From: Paenibacillus silvestris
GTDB lineage: Bacteria > Bacillota > Bacilli > Paenibacillales > NBRC-103111
Length of the DNA: 64,000 bases
Direction of reading: 5' to 3'
NCBI RefSeq assembly: GCF_009882985.1
Contig: NZ_WTUZ01000040.1
Span: forward strand, 124,001-188,000
Within the stretch, counting starts at the first letter, position 1, and each line of letters starts with the position of its first letter. Shown here in pieces: positions 42,375-52,227 of the stretch. The notes beneath the pieces are model-generated. The model did no database searches. It was not told where the DNA came from and was given only the letters and a program-made list of their open reading frames with translations. The translations under genes and the position numbers were made by a program.

Positions 42375-45131
42375 TTACACACCCCCTGTAGGTTGGACTG
42401 TCCTTTCAGGCTGGATATTCTCTGCGCTATAAAGCCAATCCATCGTATCTGCACTCACACCTTCGTGAGACACATCCCGTGCCGCTGGTCTTTGTTCACC
42501 GGCAATGATGCCTACAACCAGGTAAGCTCCTTTGCCGAAAACCAGTGTATGCCTGCCAGCTTCATACGTATAAGCATGAATATTTAGGCTTGGATAAAAA
42601 TAGACCTTCATGCCGTTTTTCAATATCGGCACTAATCCACCTCGGTCATCTGCATGCGTATTCTCCTCCAAATTGGGTGCCTTCAGCCACTGGGAGTCTG
42701 GTGAATTGAAGTAAGCCACTAAGATAAGAGACTTCTCGAACAGCTCTATATCCAGATTCACACCTTCTTTCGATGCTTCCCGTTGACTGAAGCGAATACC
42801 CGTTAAACCGGCAAGCTCTTCGGCATAATTCTGAATAAATACATCACCGTCATTAAAAATATACTGCTGCTTATCAATCGTATACGTCTCAGCATTCTTG
42901 GAATGCAGCGTGAATGGTGCAGCTTTATAAGGTTCAATTTTGCCACCTGCATCTCTTAAAGCAGCCGGTAATTGGCCTATTTTTAGACGCTGTACCTGAT
43001 TCGTCAAATTCTCATACTCTTGCTCATAAAGCGGCAAACAATCTCTCCAATGGCCATAGGTTTCTCCGTTCGGGAAAGGCACTTTACGCTGAGGCGTTTG
43101 CATGCTGTTGGCGTATAGATATGTTGTATCCGTCAAAGCCGTAAGCTCTCGGTAGTTCCTCAGGCTCATCTCCGCATGTGTCTGTGCGCTTTCCAGCAAG
43201 TCGGTCCTCTCCAAATAACGTCCTTCAACTGTATGCTTGTAAGTTAAGATGTTGATTGCAGCCCTAACTTTATAGGTGTAGGAGTAAGTCATAAGCCGAA
43301 TAGCTTCAACGTCATTGGCAATTCGCTCGAACTCTTCCTTATTTCGGCTCACATAGCTGCTCGCATTCCGAATCGCTTGGACGGCCTTTTCCGTGTCACG
43401 CTCGACTTCGGCAATGATGTCCGCTGGCGTCTCACCCACATGTGGTTTACCTTGAATTTCTTTTAAAACGTACTCCTCCAATCGCTCTCCTTGAGGCGCT
43501 TGGCATTCCCATAACTCTTTCCAAGGCATATAACGATCTGGGTTGGTCAGTTGACTGAGGGTCATACCCAAACTCATCGTCTGCCGGTTTCCCTCGGTAA
43601 TCCCGAAACGACGAAGAATTTTGGGCGCACATTCCCCCGATTCTTCGTATGCCGTAAGGATCAGCTCACCAGCTTCCTTACTACCGTAGCGCTCGGCGAG
43701 AAGATCAACCCAATAACGTCTCTCCTGTTTCGGATCTCTATCGGGATTCCAGGCATATCGAAACCAAGAGGCAAACCAAATCCAATCCCGGTCAAATTGT
43801 CGCAAGCGAGGTGTAGCTTGATCTGGCGAGTACGGCCAATCCCAGAAAAATAGCGGATACAAATGAAGACCGTTCGCGCCGAGCCTATATGTAGCGGCCT
43901 GCATACTCTTTTGAATGAAAGAAGGACTGCCCCAACGGAACGGCTCCAAATTGGCCAATATATGCACATTGATCATATGAATCGTCTCTAGCGAACTGAG
44001 ATGGTTATGAATGCTCTGCCAGCGCCCCCTCGGAGTAAATGTGGTCAGGGATTCTCCATTGAATTTCGCTTCTGTATACAGGTTCGGATAATGCGGGAGC
44101 GCAGCAGCCATAACGCTTTCCGCATTAATAGCGTGTGAACGAATGATGATTGGCGGCTTTTCTTTCAGCTGCAAATCCTTCAATCCGTTATTAACGCCTT
44201 CAAGAATGGTTTCCGTCAACCACTCTGCTCCATAGAGTTGTCCTTGAAGGGCCTCTCCAAGGCAAACCATTAAGCCTACATTGGGAAATGTTCGCACAAA
44301 TGCCGAAATGCTCTTTTGATAGTAATCGCTAGTAAGTGGCGTCGGTTTCGGCTGATGCAGCTCCAGACCATGCTTTTGAGCAAACGGCAGCGGAATATGA
44401 ATGTTGTAAAAATTAAGAACGATCCAAATGCCGCGTTTGTTTCCTTCCTCTGCCAGCCAATGGAAGGTTTCTACGTTCAAATGAAACTCGTCTTCTGTCA
44501 CTTCAAGCGCTTCCGGGTAATCGTCAAGCTTAACGAAGGAGGAGAAAGGATGCCCCGTCCAGATATAGATGACATTACAGCGCTGCTCTAAGAGCATATC
44601 AAGGAAATCAAGCCATAGCGCTTTATCATAAAACCATGGGAACCTTGCTGGTGTAACCGGATATTCATAGGTGCGTCGAGGCGGCTCTACCTTTGTTTTC
44701 TGAAGACCAAGGGCAGGTCCACGCAATACAAAAGACGGTGCATCGCCAAATGCCAACCGATCGGGAAGCGCCTGCTCTTCACGAACAATAGCTGCCAACT
44801 CCTGACATCCGTACAGGGTTCCGGTATCGCTGCCGCCGGAGATGACGGTCAAGTTGCCGGGAAGCGCAGCCAAGTAAAAGCCTTCATCAGCAGGAGCCAG
44901 CGTATGATAACAGAGGACCTCCTCTTCTTCCAATGTACGGATAAACTCGGCCTCCTGACGGTTGCCGATGAATATTTTAGTCCCCTCTTTCGCTCGATAG
45001 TTCGAGATTAACCATGGATCAGATGTTTCAACACGATAACCTTGATCTTCTAGTGCCTTGGTGAGAATTGCCGCACCAAACAGAATTCTAGGTGCTGCTT
45101 GATCTTGAATCGCCAAATAAATCGTTTTCAT
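42375..45131 (-). CDS. Large putative glycoside hydrolase with GH20/GH67-like N-terminal domain (918 aa)
   Basis: Residues about 1-135 resemble the alpha/beta domain that precedes the catalytic barrel in hexosaminidases and alpha-glucuronidases (VISGGSDTGTLYGCQELA, then DAPSFVLRG). A TIM-barrel-like region follows (about 140-480, IWTGHPFSSF, ILVLNFYNIH-type strands, CLGEALQGQ), then a helical segment and a beta-rich C-terminal domain. The specific GH family is unclear. ATG at 45131 is preferred because GGAGG is only one base from the first ATG at 45137. No signal peptide. Confidence 0.6.
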   Translation of the reverse strand: MKTIYLAIQDQAAPRILFGAAILTKALEDQGYRVETSDPWLISNYRAKEGTKIFIGNRQEAEFIRTLEEEEVLCYHTLAPADEGFYLAALPGNLTVISGGSDTGTLYGCQELAAIVREEQALPDRLAFGDAPSFVLRGPALGLQKTKVEPPRRTYEYPVTPARFPWFYDKALWLDFLDMLLEQRCNVIYIWTGHPFSSFVKLDDYPEALEVTEDEFHLNVETFHWLAEEGNKRGIWIVLNFYNIHIPLPFAQKHGLELHQPKPTPLTSDYYQKSISAFVRTFPNVGLMVCLGEALQGQLYGAEWLTETILEGVNNGLKDLQLKEKPPIIIRSHAINAESVMAAALPHYPNLYTEAKFNGESLTTFTPRGRWQSIHNHLSSLETIHMINVHILANLEPFRWGSPSFIQKSMQAATYRLGANGLHLYPLFFWDWPYSPDQATPRLRQFDRDWIWFASWFRYAWNPDRDPKQERRYWVDLLAERYGSKEAGELILTAYEESGECAPKILRRFGITEGNRQTMSLGMTLSQLTNPDRYMPWKELWECQAPQGERLEEYVLKEIQGKPHVGETPADIIAEVERDTEKAVQAIRNASSYVSRNKEEFERIANDVEAIRLMTYSYTYKVRAAINILTYKHTVEGRYLERTDLLESAQTHAEMSLRNYRELTALTDTTYLYANSMQTPQRKVPFPNGETYGHWRDCLPLYEQEYENLTNQVQRLKIGQLPAALRDAGGKIEPYKAAPFTLHSKNAETYTIDKQQYIFNDGDVFIQNYAEELAGLTGIRFSQREASKEGVNLDIELFEKSLILVAYFNSPDSQWLKAPNLEENTHADDRGGLVPILKNGMKVYFYPSLNIHAYTYEAGRHTLVFGKGAYLVVGIIAGEQRPAARDVSHEGVSADTMDWLYSAENIQPERTVQPTGGV

Positions 45132-45147
45132 ATCCATTCCTCCCTAT

Positions 45148-47418
45148 TCATGCTTTCGTTACCTTCTTATTTAAAGCTGCGGATGCTTCTACTGCTGTGA
45201 AAGCAACACATTCTCCAGCATTCAGCCGCATCGCGATCAAAGTCTCCTCGGATTCCAACCTGTCTGCTCCCCGAGTAATGAGCACTTTGCCCGAGAATGG
45301 ATTGACCAACCGCAGCCACTCATCCCGCTCGGCATAAACGGTTATCTCACGAACTTGACCCTGCGATTTGACACCGGAGAGTAAGAAAGCGCCTTCCGCA
45401 CGTATGCCTGAAAATGCAGCCTCTTTAAACCGCTTGGAAAGCCCCGTAAATATTCGGATCGTTCCTCTCACACACTGCACATACATCTCAAGCACAGCAG
45501 CAGATGCTGCAATCGCTGCCTCCACTTGCATGACATCAGCGCCGACGAATTGCGTAAAGCCGGCATACTTCCCATTATGTGCAGTAGCGTAACCTGGCAT
45601 CATGTAGATCTCTTTCAAAATATGCAGGGAGAAAAGTGCCATATCCGGTTTCCCAAATCTGTTATGAAGAATGGAAGCCCACGGCAAAGACCAGCCTGCC
45701 CAGCGGCCCATTCCTTTATCCACCCAAGAGTGATAGGCATTTAGAGCGACTTCTCGGGTATAAGCGTCCGCCATATCCATCGTGTCGAACGGATAAATGC
45801 CGGCTAGATGCGAATGATGGCGGTGACATTCCGTTAACGGCTGTCCCTCCCATAAATAGATTTCGTCGCCTGGCTTCTTGCCGAATTCTTGATATTGTCG
45901 CGGACCTGCTGTGAAGGCCGGTAATTTGCTCCGAATGTCGCGGATCATATCCATGTCAGAGTCCTTGATCCCGTAAGTTTCCGCGGTTTCGATCAACTTC
46001 TCGCAGAGAAAATGAACGTTAACTAAGAAAAAGGTGGAGTTGCGGCCCAGTCCATTAGCGGACGAACCGCCAAACTCGGGGGATACGGATATAGGCAACG
46101 CATAGGTATCGTCTTCCCATTCCATCATCGCCGCAAAAACCCGGAGCGCCCCCTTCATAAACGGGTATACTTCCTCCAGTAGAAACGTATGGTCGCCAGC
46201 ATACCGTGCATATTGCCACATCAACTGGGCAACCCAAGAGGTATTGGCCTGATCAATCGTCCCCGTCCACATCCCTCCGACAGGAAGTCCGCGATCATCG
46301 ACAGAGTGACCGAGCATATAGCCATTATCAATATCCACAAAACGTTTGGCATTGTCAGCTAAAAGGGGCTTCCACTGGTCAATCATCGTAAACAGCGGTT
46401 GAAGACACGGAAGCAGATTAGCTCCGTACGCAGGCCATAAGCATTCCTGCACATTAATGTTGAAATGATAATCGCAGCTCCAAGGCGGGATACGGTATTC
46501 CTCCGCCCATGGTCCCTGAAGGGTTGGCGCAATACGGCCAGGCATCGAATTGCCCAGCATTCGATAAATCCCCATGTAATACATTCGTTCAATTTCTTCG
46601 TCGGGCAGTGAAATATCGGCCGTCTGCTCCCAAAGTTGCTTCCAGCTTTGCCTTGTTTTCTCGGTAGACTTCTCATAGAACACGCCTCGTGTCGCAGCCA
46701 AATGGCTGACGGCTGCTGCTTCTGCTTCGGAAGCTGTCGCGCCGAATTCCGCAGCAATGCTCAGTACAGAATCGCTCCATTCAGCGAATACGGCACAGGC
46801 TGGGTCTGCCGGCAGTTCCTGCACCCATCCGACCGCATTTGTCGTATGAAGCGGTATATGGGGGTTAATGCCAAAATCGTCATAATACGCTTTGACCTTT
46901 GGGAAATCGTAGGATGGCCTCGGGATTAAGTCTGCTAGCAACTCTTGGTTTCCGGAAATCTGAAGGACCGGCCGATCATTTAGAATCGTCAACTTCATAA
47001 CGTGCTGCTCATCGTTTAATCGGCAAACAATGGATGCTTCCGCGGTTTGAAGATGCAGCGAAGCAGACTCGATCGTGACTCCCGCCTTCAATTTCAGTTC
47101 GAATCGTCCCATCGGAAGTCGTGTAGGGCGCTTCTCTTTCCCGTTCACCAATTGAACAGGGTACAACTGTCTAGCACCTTCAAAGTCTCCCTGCGTCAGC
47201 AGTTCTTTAAGATTCGAATATGTGCAGGCATCGGTCCTTACGATACCTCCTCGATGATCCCAATAATCAGCTCGATTGATGGTTATCAGGATGGTTTGCT
47301 CTTGAAACCAGATTAAGGCGCCGTACACCCCGTTTGAAAGTGGGATTCCGTGATGGCAAAATTCTGTCTCCAACTCCCACGGGATGACGTAGTTCGGCCT
47401 GATTGCTATTGCTTTCAT
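45148..47418 (-). CDS. GH95-like alpha-L-fucosidase/galactosidase family protein (756 aa)
   Basis: Beta N-domain, (alpha/alpha)6 barrel and C-terminal beta domain order as in GH95. Landmarks are LPMGRFEL, LQGPWAEEYRIPPW, the Asn pair in FNINVQECLWPA, HRHHSHLAGIYPFD and WAGWSLPWASILHNRFG. At the family general-base position (usually QID followed by NFG) it reads MQVEAAIA, so Asp appears changed to Glu. No signal peptide, hence cytosolic. It should release alpha-L-fucose or a related 6-deoxy/galactose residue from imported oligosaccharides. AAGGGAG precedes the ATG. Confidence 0.82.
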   Translation of the reverse strand: MKAIAIRPNYVIPWELETEFCHHGIPLSNGVYGALIWFQEQTILITINRADYWDHRGGIVRTDACTYSNLKELLTQGDFEGARQLYPVQLVNGKEKRPTRLPMGRFELKLKAGVTIESASLHLQTAEASIVCRLNDEQHVMKLTILNDRPVLQISGNQELLADLIPRPSYDFPKVKAYYDDFGINPHIPLHTTNAVGWVQELPADPACAVFAEWSDSVLSIAAEFGATASEAEAAAVSHLAATRGVFYEKSTEKTRQSWKQLWEQTADISLPDEEIERMYYMGIYRMLGNSMPGRIAPTLQGPWAEEYRIPPWSCDYHFNINVQECLWPAYGANLLPCLQPLFTMIDQWKPLLADNAKRFVDIDNGYMLGHSVDDRGLPVGGMWTGTIDQANTSWVAQLMWQYARYAGDHTFLLEEVYPFMKGALRVFAAMMEWEDDTYALPISVSPEFGGSSANGLGRNSTFFLVNVHFLCEKLIETAETYGIKDSDMDMIRDIRSKLPAFTAGPRQYQEFGKKPGDEIYLWEGQPLTECHRHHSHLAGIYPFDTMDMADAYTREVALNAYHSWVDKGMGRWAGWSLPWASILHNRFGKPDMALFSLHILKEIYMMPGYATAHNGKYAGFTQFVGADVMQVEAAIAASAAVLEMYVQCVRGTIRIFTGLSKRFKEAAFSGIRAEGAFLLSGVKSQGQVREITVYAERDEWLRLVNPFSGKVLITRGADRLESEETLIAMRLNAGECVAFTAVEASAALNKKVTKA

Positions 47419-47442
47419 GTAATCGTTCTCCCTTCGAATGCC

Positions 47443-50400
47443 TCACTTAAGGCACGACCGTATGAAGTGATCGATGGTTGGGTTGAAGCCAACACGTCCA
47501 TTCAGAAGCAGCCGAACAATGATGATTTGGCCGCTGCCCATTTTCTTCAAACCAGCTACTGCTCTCTTCTTCTTTCCTCGGTTCATGGGTTCTGTACGTG
47601 ATGGCTTCTCGTAGGTATACAGCAAAGCTTCAAGCCCCTCTACCTGAAAGTAGCGCTGCGCAATCGGATCTATCCGATCTGTCTCCACGTTATAGCAGTA
47701 AGAGAAATCAAGCGGGCGTGCCTGTGTAGCATGTGCGACCATAAACAACTCCGTCATCTCAAATTCCTGGACAGGATGACCGCCAATCGACCACTCCGTC
47801 CGATCACCCTCGTCTTGCAGGAATACAGCATGCGCTCCGTGATTAATCTGTTCTTCAATTTCACTTTGGCAGCATTCAAATGCTTCAAGAGAGGAAATGA
47901 TAATGTTCTGAAAAGATTGATCAGACTTGTAAGGTACGCTGCCTATACCTAGCTCGGAGAGTACGCTTTCCGCAGAAGCACCTAAAAAGACGACCTCGCC
48001 CTTTGTAGGTAAACGCTCCAAGTTTGGAAACACTTCGATTGCGAACCGTTCTTCGTTGCGAAGAGTGCCCGTTTCATCTAGTAGACACGCGTCAGCGTAT
48101 ACCTTACGCCGCTCGGACACTTGAGGCATCACTAGCCGAAGCGTACCCGCATGGTTCGGAGATACGGCTTTTGCCTGCGCAGTTATCTCGAAGGAGCCAA
48201 AATCGTTGTGATCATCACGGAAAGTAACACGCACTTTGCAGTTGTAGTAAGATTGCGCCATATCGTTGAGCAGCCATGCTTCCACTTCCACCTGCTCCCC
48301 GGCATAAGCTCTCCAGCGGTCGCTCCTCAGATTAACGCGGAGAGGTTCCAGGCTTCTTCGATAAGCAAAATACGCTGGCTTCGGGATGCGGTCCACACCG
48401 ACTAACGTTTTCATCCAACCGGAAGGCCAAGCATCAATGAGCAGATGAATGGCGGATGAAATCATTTTATCGGAGCGCCGCCTTATGGCATCTGTCATTA
48501 GACGCGTAACTTGCGCTTGATGACTTTGGCTTTCACGGATCCAATCTTCTATCGTGTCTTGTTCAGGGAACCAATCACCATGCAGGCTGTAGGTTTGTGC
48601 ATCAACAATCCGGTTAGGCATCCACGTTTCATCTAATTGAGCCGGCAGCCACTCTTTTGGATAACGGTTCAGCATGACCGCCAGATGATCCAAGCCCTCG
48701 GAGCCATACTCGCCGCAGCCTGTAAGCCAATCGGTTTTCAGCATAGGTACGTAGCCTTTGTACAAATGACCAAAGTTTAGCGCATGATTCGTGTACCACA
48801 TGGTATAACAGTGAAAATCAGAAAGTCCCGTCTCGGTTGGCGGATCATAGTCACCATCCGCATTCTTCACAACACGATCTGGATTTTCAATATATATCGC
48901 ATTTCGAGCCGCAGCGAAGAATGCCTCTAGTTCATCCCGGAATAAATGACGATGTCCCTTCCCCCGTTTCGCTGGTCGTGAAGGTTCGTTGATCAGGGAC
49001 ACCATCACAACGGAAGGATGACTGCGGACGAGTCTTTCCATCTCTGCCGATTGGCGAATCGCCTCGGAAAACTGGCTGCGACGGATGAATCCGAATGCCG
49101 GAAGATCGCACTGATTTAACATCCCGAGCATATCCATATAGTCGTAAATCTCTTCTTGCACAGGTCGTTGTGTGATCCGGTAGAAATTCAGATTCGCCAG
49201 CTTCGCAATCAAGATATCGTCGATTAACTGCTTCCAGTTCTCCTGCATAACGCACTGCTGCAGATGCCCCATTTCATTCGCTCCACGGAGAATAATCGGC
49301 TGATTATTGAAGTATAGCCTCCCTTTCGGAAGCGACAGTTCATCCATATGAAAGCTTCTCATTCCGAAGTTTCTATCTTTCTGATCGATACACTCCTCGT
49401 TGTAGGAGAGGCTCGCCCTCAATGTATAGAGGAAGGGTTGATTCAATTCCCACATCCGGTAATTCGCAAAAGTAAGCCTATAGCGGTAATTATTCATTCC
49501 CGGTCCCGCATAAGCGATTGAAAAATGCAAGTTCCGAAGACCTTCTCCTTCAAAATTCCGAGTAAATACATCTAGTGCCAGCTCCGCATGCTCAATTAAA
49601 TGACTAGTTGTATTAACGACGTCAATCCATGCTTCCAAACCGTTCTCCTCAGGGATGGGTCGGATGAAGATATCTTGAACATAGAGTTCGGAGCGTTCTT
49701 CGATCATAACGTGATGATGAATTCCTCCTCCTGATGGGCAGTGATGCCAGCCATCCTTAGGATCATCCCAGCCTGGACCTGTAGCCGCATACAATTTATC
49801 ACCATCGAGCAGTGTACCGTTCACGCCCATCATTGGATAATCATTGTGCACCTCAACGACAAGCGTGTTGGTCTCTTGCCAAACATCCGTTATATCGTAT
49901 TCAAACGGGGCAAAGAAACCCTCATGAACGCCAACACATTTCTGATTGACATAGACAACAGCTTTATAGTCCACTCCCTGAAATAGGAGAAATAACCTTT
50001 TGCCTCTACCTGGCTTGGGAAACTGGAATTCGGTTCGATAATAGCCGGTCCAGCGGCCGTTTTCTTTCGTTGGACCGCGGAAGTCAGGAATTGCAACCTC
50101 TTCCCATGGGCCATCACCATTTAACACTCGAGAGAATAAACGATCCTGTTCCTCCCTATACCGAAAATGAAATGACTTCAATTCGAGATGGGGTCTCATT
50201 AGCTCCCTAGGTGGGACAAGATTCTGCAAATAGGGTTCGTACTTCGCTCTGAGTCTCGCTAGCTGATCATGAAAGTCGATCAGTTCACTTTCAAAGCTTG
50301 GCGGGGTTAGTCGGTTAACAGTCTGATTCCCAGCACCAAACCATCTTTTCTCATAAACGAACGGCAATGTCTCTGACATCCCCTCTTTGGCAAGCGGATG

Positions 50401-50454
50401 TTCCCTGCGGGCAATCTCAGCGAATGGATCAAGTATTTCATCGCATTCCGACAT
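47443..50454 (-). CDS. Glycoside hydrolase family 2 enzyme (beta-galactosidase/beta-glucuronidase type, 1003 aa)
   Basis: Jelly-roll domain (about residues 90-255, YYRTEFQFPKP, LLFQGVDYKAVVYVN), Ig-like domain (260-370), then the barrel with RGANEMGH, acid/base Glu490 in SLINEPSRP and a likely nucleophile Glu582 in CGEYGSEG, then C-terminal beta domains. Substrate could be beta-galactoside, -glucuronide or -mannoside. No signal peptide. AAGGAGG precedes the ATG at 50454. A stem-loop separates it from the binding protein gene upstream, so expression may be lower than the receptor. Confidence 0.88.
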   Translation of the reverse strand: MSECDEILDPFAEIARREHPLAKEGMSETLPFVYEKRWFGAGNQTVNRLTPPSFESELIDFHDQLARLRAKYEPYLQNLVPPRELMRPHLELKSFHFRYREEQDRLFSRVLNGDGPWEEVAIPDFRGPTKENGRWTGYYRTEFQFPKPGRGKRLFLLFQGVDYKAVVYVNQKCVGVHEGFFAPFEYDITDVWQETNTLVVEVHNDYPMMGVNGTLLDGDKLYAATGPGWDDPKDGWHHCPSGGGIHHHVMIEERSELYVQDIFIRPIPEENGLEAWIDVVNTTSHLIEHAELALDVFTRNFEGEGLRNLHFSIAYAGPGMNNYRYRLTFANYRMWELNQPFLYTLRASLSYNEECIDQKDRNFGMRSFHMDELSLPKGRLYFNNQPIILRGANEMGHLQQCVMQENWKQLIDDILIAKLANLNFYRITQRPVQEEIYDYMDMLGMLNQCDLPAFGFIRRSQFSEAIRQSAEMERLVRSHPSVVMVSLINEPSRPAKRGKGHRHLFRDELEAFFAAARNAIYIENPDRVVKNADGDYDPPTETGLSDFHCYTMWYTNHALNFGHLYKGYVPMLKTDWLTGCGEYGSEGLDHLAVMLNRYPKEWLPAQLDETWMPNRIVDAQTYSLHGDWFPEQDTIEDWIRESQSHQAQVTRLMTDAIRRRSDKMISSAIHLLIDAWPSGWMKTLVGVDRIPKPAYFAYRRSLEPLRVNLRSDRWRAYAGEQVEVEAWLLNDMAQSYYNCKVRVTFRDDHNDFGSFEITAQAKAVSPNHAGTLRLVMPQVSERRKVYADACLLDETGTLRNEERFAIEVFPNLERLPTKGEVVFLGASAESVLSELGIGSVPYKSDQSFQNIIISSLEAFECCQSEIEEQINHGAHAVFLQDEGDRTEWSIGGHPVQEFEMTELFMVAHATQARPLDFSYCYNVETDRIDPIAQRYFQVEGLEALLYTYEKPSRTEPMNRGKKKRAVAGLKKMGSGQIIIVRLLLNGRVGFNPTIDHFIRSCLK

Positions 50455-50481
50455 GCGTTACGGACCTCCTTACATAAGGCT

Positions 50482-50512
50482 GGAGCATGCCTCTTTTGCG
50501 GATGCATGCCCC
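50482..50512 (-). terminator. Intra-operon stem-loop between binding protein and GH2 genes
   Basis: A 9-bp stem built on GGAGCATGC/GCATGCCCC with one G-U pair. It has no T-run on the minus strand, so it is more likely to stabilise mRNA or attenuate than to end transcription. Confidence 0.45.
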
Positions 50513-50524
50513 CTGCCCATTTAT

Positions 50525-52123
50525 CTATTTTATGGATTTTTGATAAATGGCTAACGCTTTGTCTAATCCGACTTTGTTCAGATTGGCCAAGTGATCGTTC
50601 CACACCTTGTCATCTTCGATATTCACCAGACCCATGACTGCTTTCGTCGCGAATTGGTAAACCTCGTTCCATACACCCGTCATCGTAGAATTCACCGTAT
50701 TGCTGTCATCTTCCGAAAGCGTCGCATATGGCGCCAAGAACGTTGTCATCTGTTTGAATGCTGGTGCAGCTTCTGTCGTAATCGTATAGGTTGGGTCCGC
50801 TTTTTGTGCTGCATCGCTTTTCGTAATGAAGTAATCAAAACCAAACTGCTCAAGCACTTTTTTACGATCTAAATCATCTTTATACACAGGAACGCCGTCC
50901 TTCATCACGTAGGTCAGATTTTCTACACCTAACTGATTGAAAAGTTGACCTTCTGGCGTCGAGGACCAGTCTAAATACTTCAGCAATCGGTTTAACTTGT
51001 CTGGCTCATTCGCCAGTTTGTTGCTCAGAATGGAGCCGAACAGCGCGAAGTCCGGACCTTTGAACATAACGGGCTCTTTACCGCTGGCCGTGTCTTGGAC
51101 ATACGTGCGCGCATATTCCCAATCTGCATTCTTGTTTTGTTTCTCCAGGCTCACGATTTGGCTTACCCATTGGAAGTCGATCACATCTTTGCCGTTGATT
51201 CGATTCTGATTGAATTGATCTTCCGTGCCCGTAGCAAAATCTTTCTGGATCAATCCTGCTTTATATAACTTCGCCAGATACTTCAGCATGTCGCGCTGCT
51301 TCGACGTTGCCGGAGAGAAGACGACCTGATTGTTCATGTCTGGATCTTTCCAGAAGCTGGTCCAGCCTGTCGAGCCGGCGAAGTCTGCAGGCACACGGAA
51401 CGTGTTGGCGAAGCTGTTGAGCAATGCTTTAACACCCGTATTGCCTGAGCCACCGCGTATGCCAATTCCGATGAAGCTTGGGTTCGACTCTTTAATCTTC
51501 TGTAAAGCAGCCAACAATTCGTCGGTTGTTTTCGGGAAAGCCGTGATTCCTGCTTTGTCAAACACGTCTTTTCGATAAATCCAGGCCATCGGATCGTAAG
51601 TCGTTGTAATCGACGGCAGCATATATATTTTTCCATTCACGGACGTAAAATCTTGAAGCATTTTCCATTGTTCATCCGTATAGAGCTTCCGGTAATTTGG
51701 CATTTGGTCAAAGTAGTCCCCAATAGGGAGCAAATAACCAGCGGAGGCCCACTTCTTCACGGCACTCCAATTGTTCATATTCGGAATGAAATCCGGGTAA
51801 TCGCCTGATGCAAACATGACGTTATACTTATCCATGCCTGCGGAGAGAGGTATCGCTTGGTAATCCCATTTCATGTTGAATTTCTGCTCGGTTTGCTTCG
51901 TATATTCATTCGGCACCGCATTGGGCGCATATTTCGTCTGACTAACCACCTTTAAATTAACCGTTTTGTCTAGGCTATTCGGATCTGAAGCGGCTTTCGT
52001 CGTATCGGTTGAGGTTGTTGCGGCTACGTCGGTTTTATTCGCATTTGTTGAACATCCTGACAATATCGCAGTGGAAGACATGCCTACAACAACGGCGGAA
52101 ACGATCCATTTCTTTTTCAACAT
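50525..52123 (-). CDS. LplA-type oligosaccharide-binding lipoprotein (532 aa)
   Basis: Signal peptide with lipobox LSGCST and Thr/Asp-rich linker, then a large receptor domain. Landmarks are MKWDYQAIPLSAGMDKYNVM, GYLLPIGDYFDQMPNYRKL and GKIYMLPS. The second ATG (52123) sits eight bases from AAGGGG and is preferred over the one at 52129. It works with the two upstream permeases. It is clearly paralogous to the protein at 56715-58292. Confidence 0.93.
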   Translation of the reverse strand: MLKKKWIVSAVVVGMSSTAILSGCSTNANKTDVAATTSTDTTKAASDPNSLDKTVNLKVVSQTKYAPNAVPNEYTKQTEQKFNMKWDYQAIPLSAGMDKYNVMFASGDYPDFIPNMNNWSAVKKWASAGYLLPIGDYFDQMPNYRKLYTDEQWKMLQDFTSVNGKIYMLPSITTTYDPMAWIYRKDVFDKAGITAFPKTTDELLAALQKIKESNPSFIGIGIRGGSGNTGVKALLNSFANTFRVPADFAGSTGWTSFWKDPDMNNQVVFSPATSKQRDMLKYLAKLYKAGLIQKDFATGTEDQFNQNRINGKDVIDFQWVSQIVSLEKQNKNADWEYARTYVQDTASGKEPVMFKGPDFALFGSILSNKLANEPDKLNRLLKYLDWSSTPEGQLFNQLGVENLTYVMKDGVPVYKDDLDRKKVLEQFGFDYFITKSDAAQKADPTYTITTEAAPAFKQMTTFLAPYATLSEDDSNTVNSTMTGVWNEVYQFATKAVMGLVNIEDDKVWNDHLANLNKVGLDKALAIYQKSIK

Positions 52124-52227
52124 ACTCATAACCCCTTTTCATCATGAAAGTTGTTTACAATGAAGTTGCGCTCTGAAACCGCTTACCATTACTCCTTTCA
52201 AGACCTCCTCTCGATGAAATCGACGAG

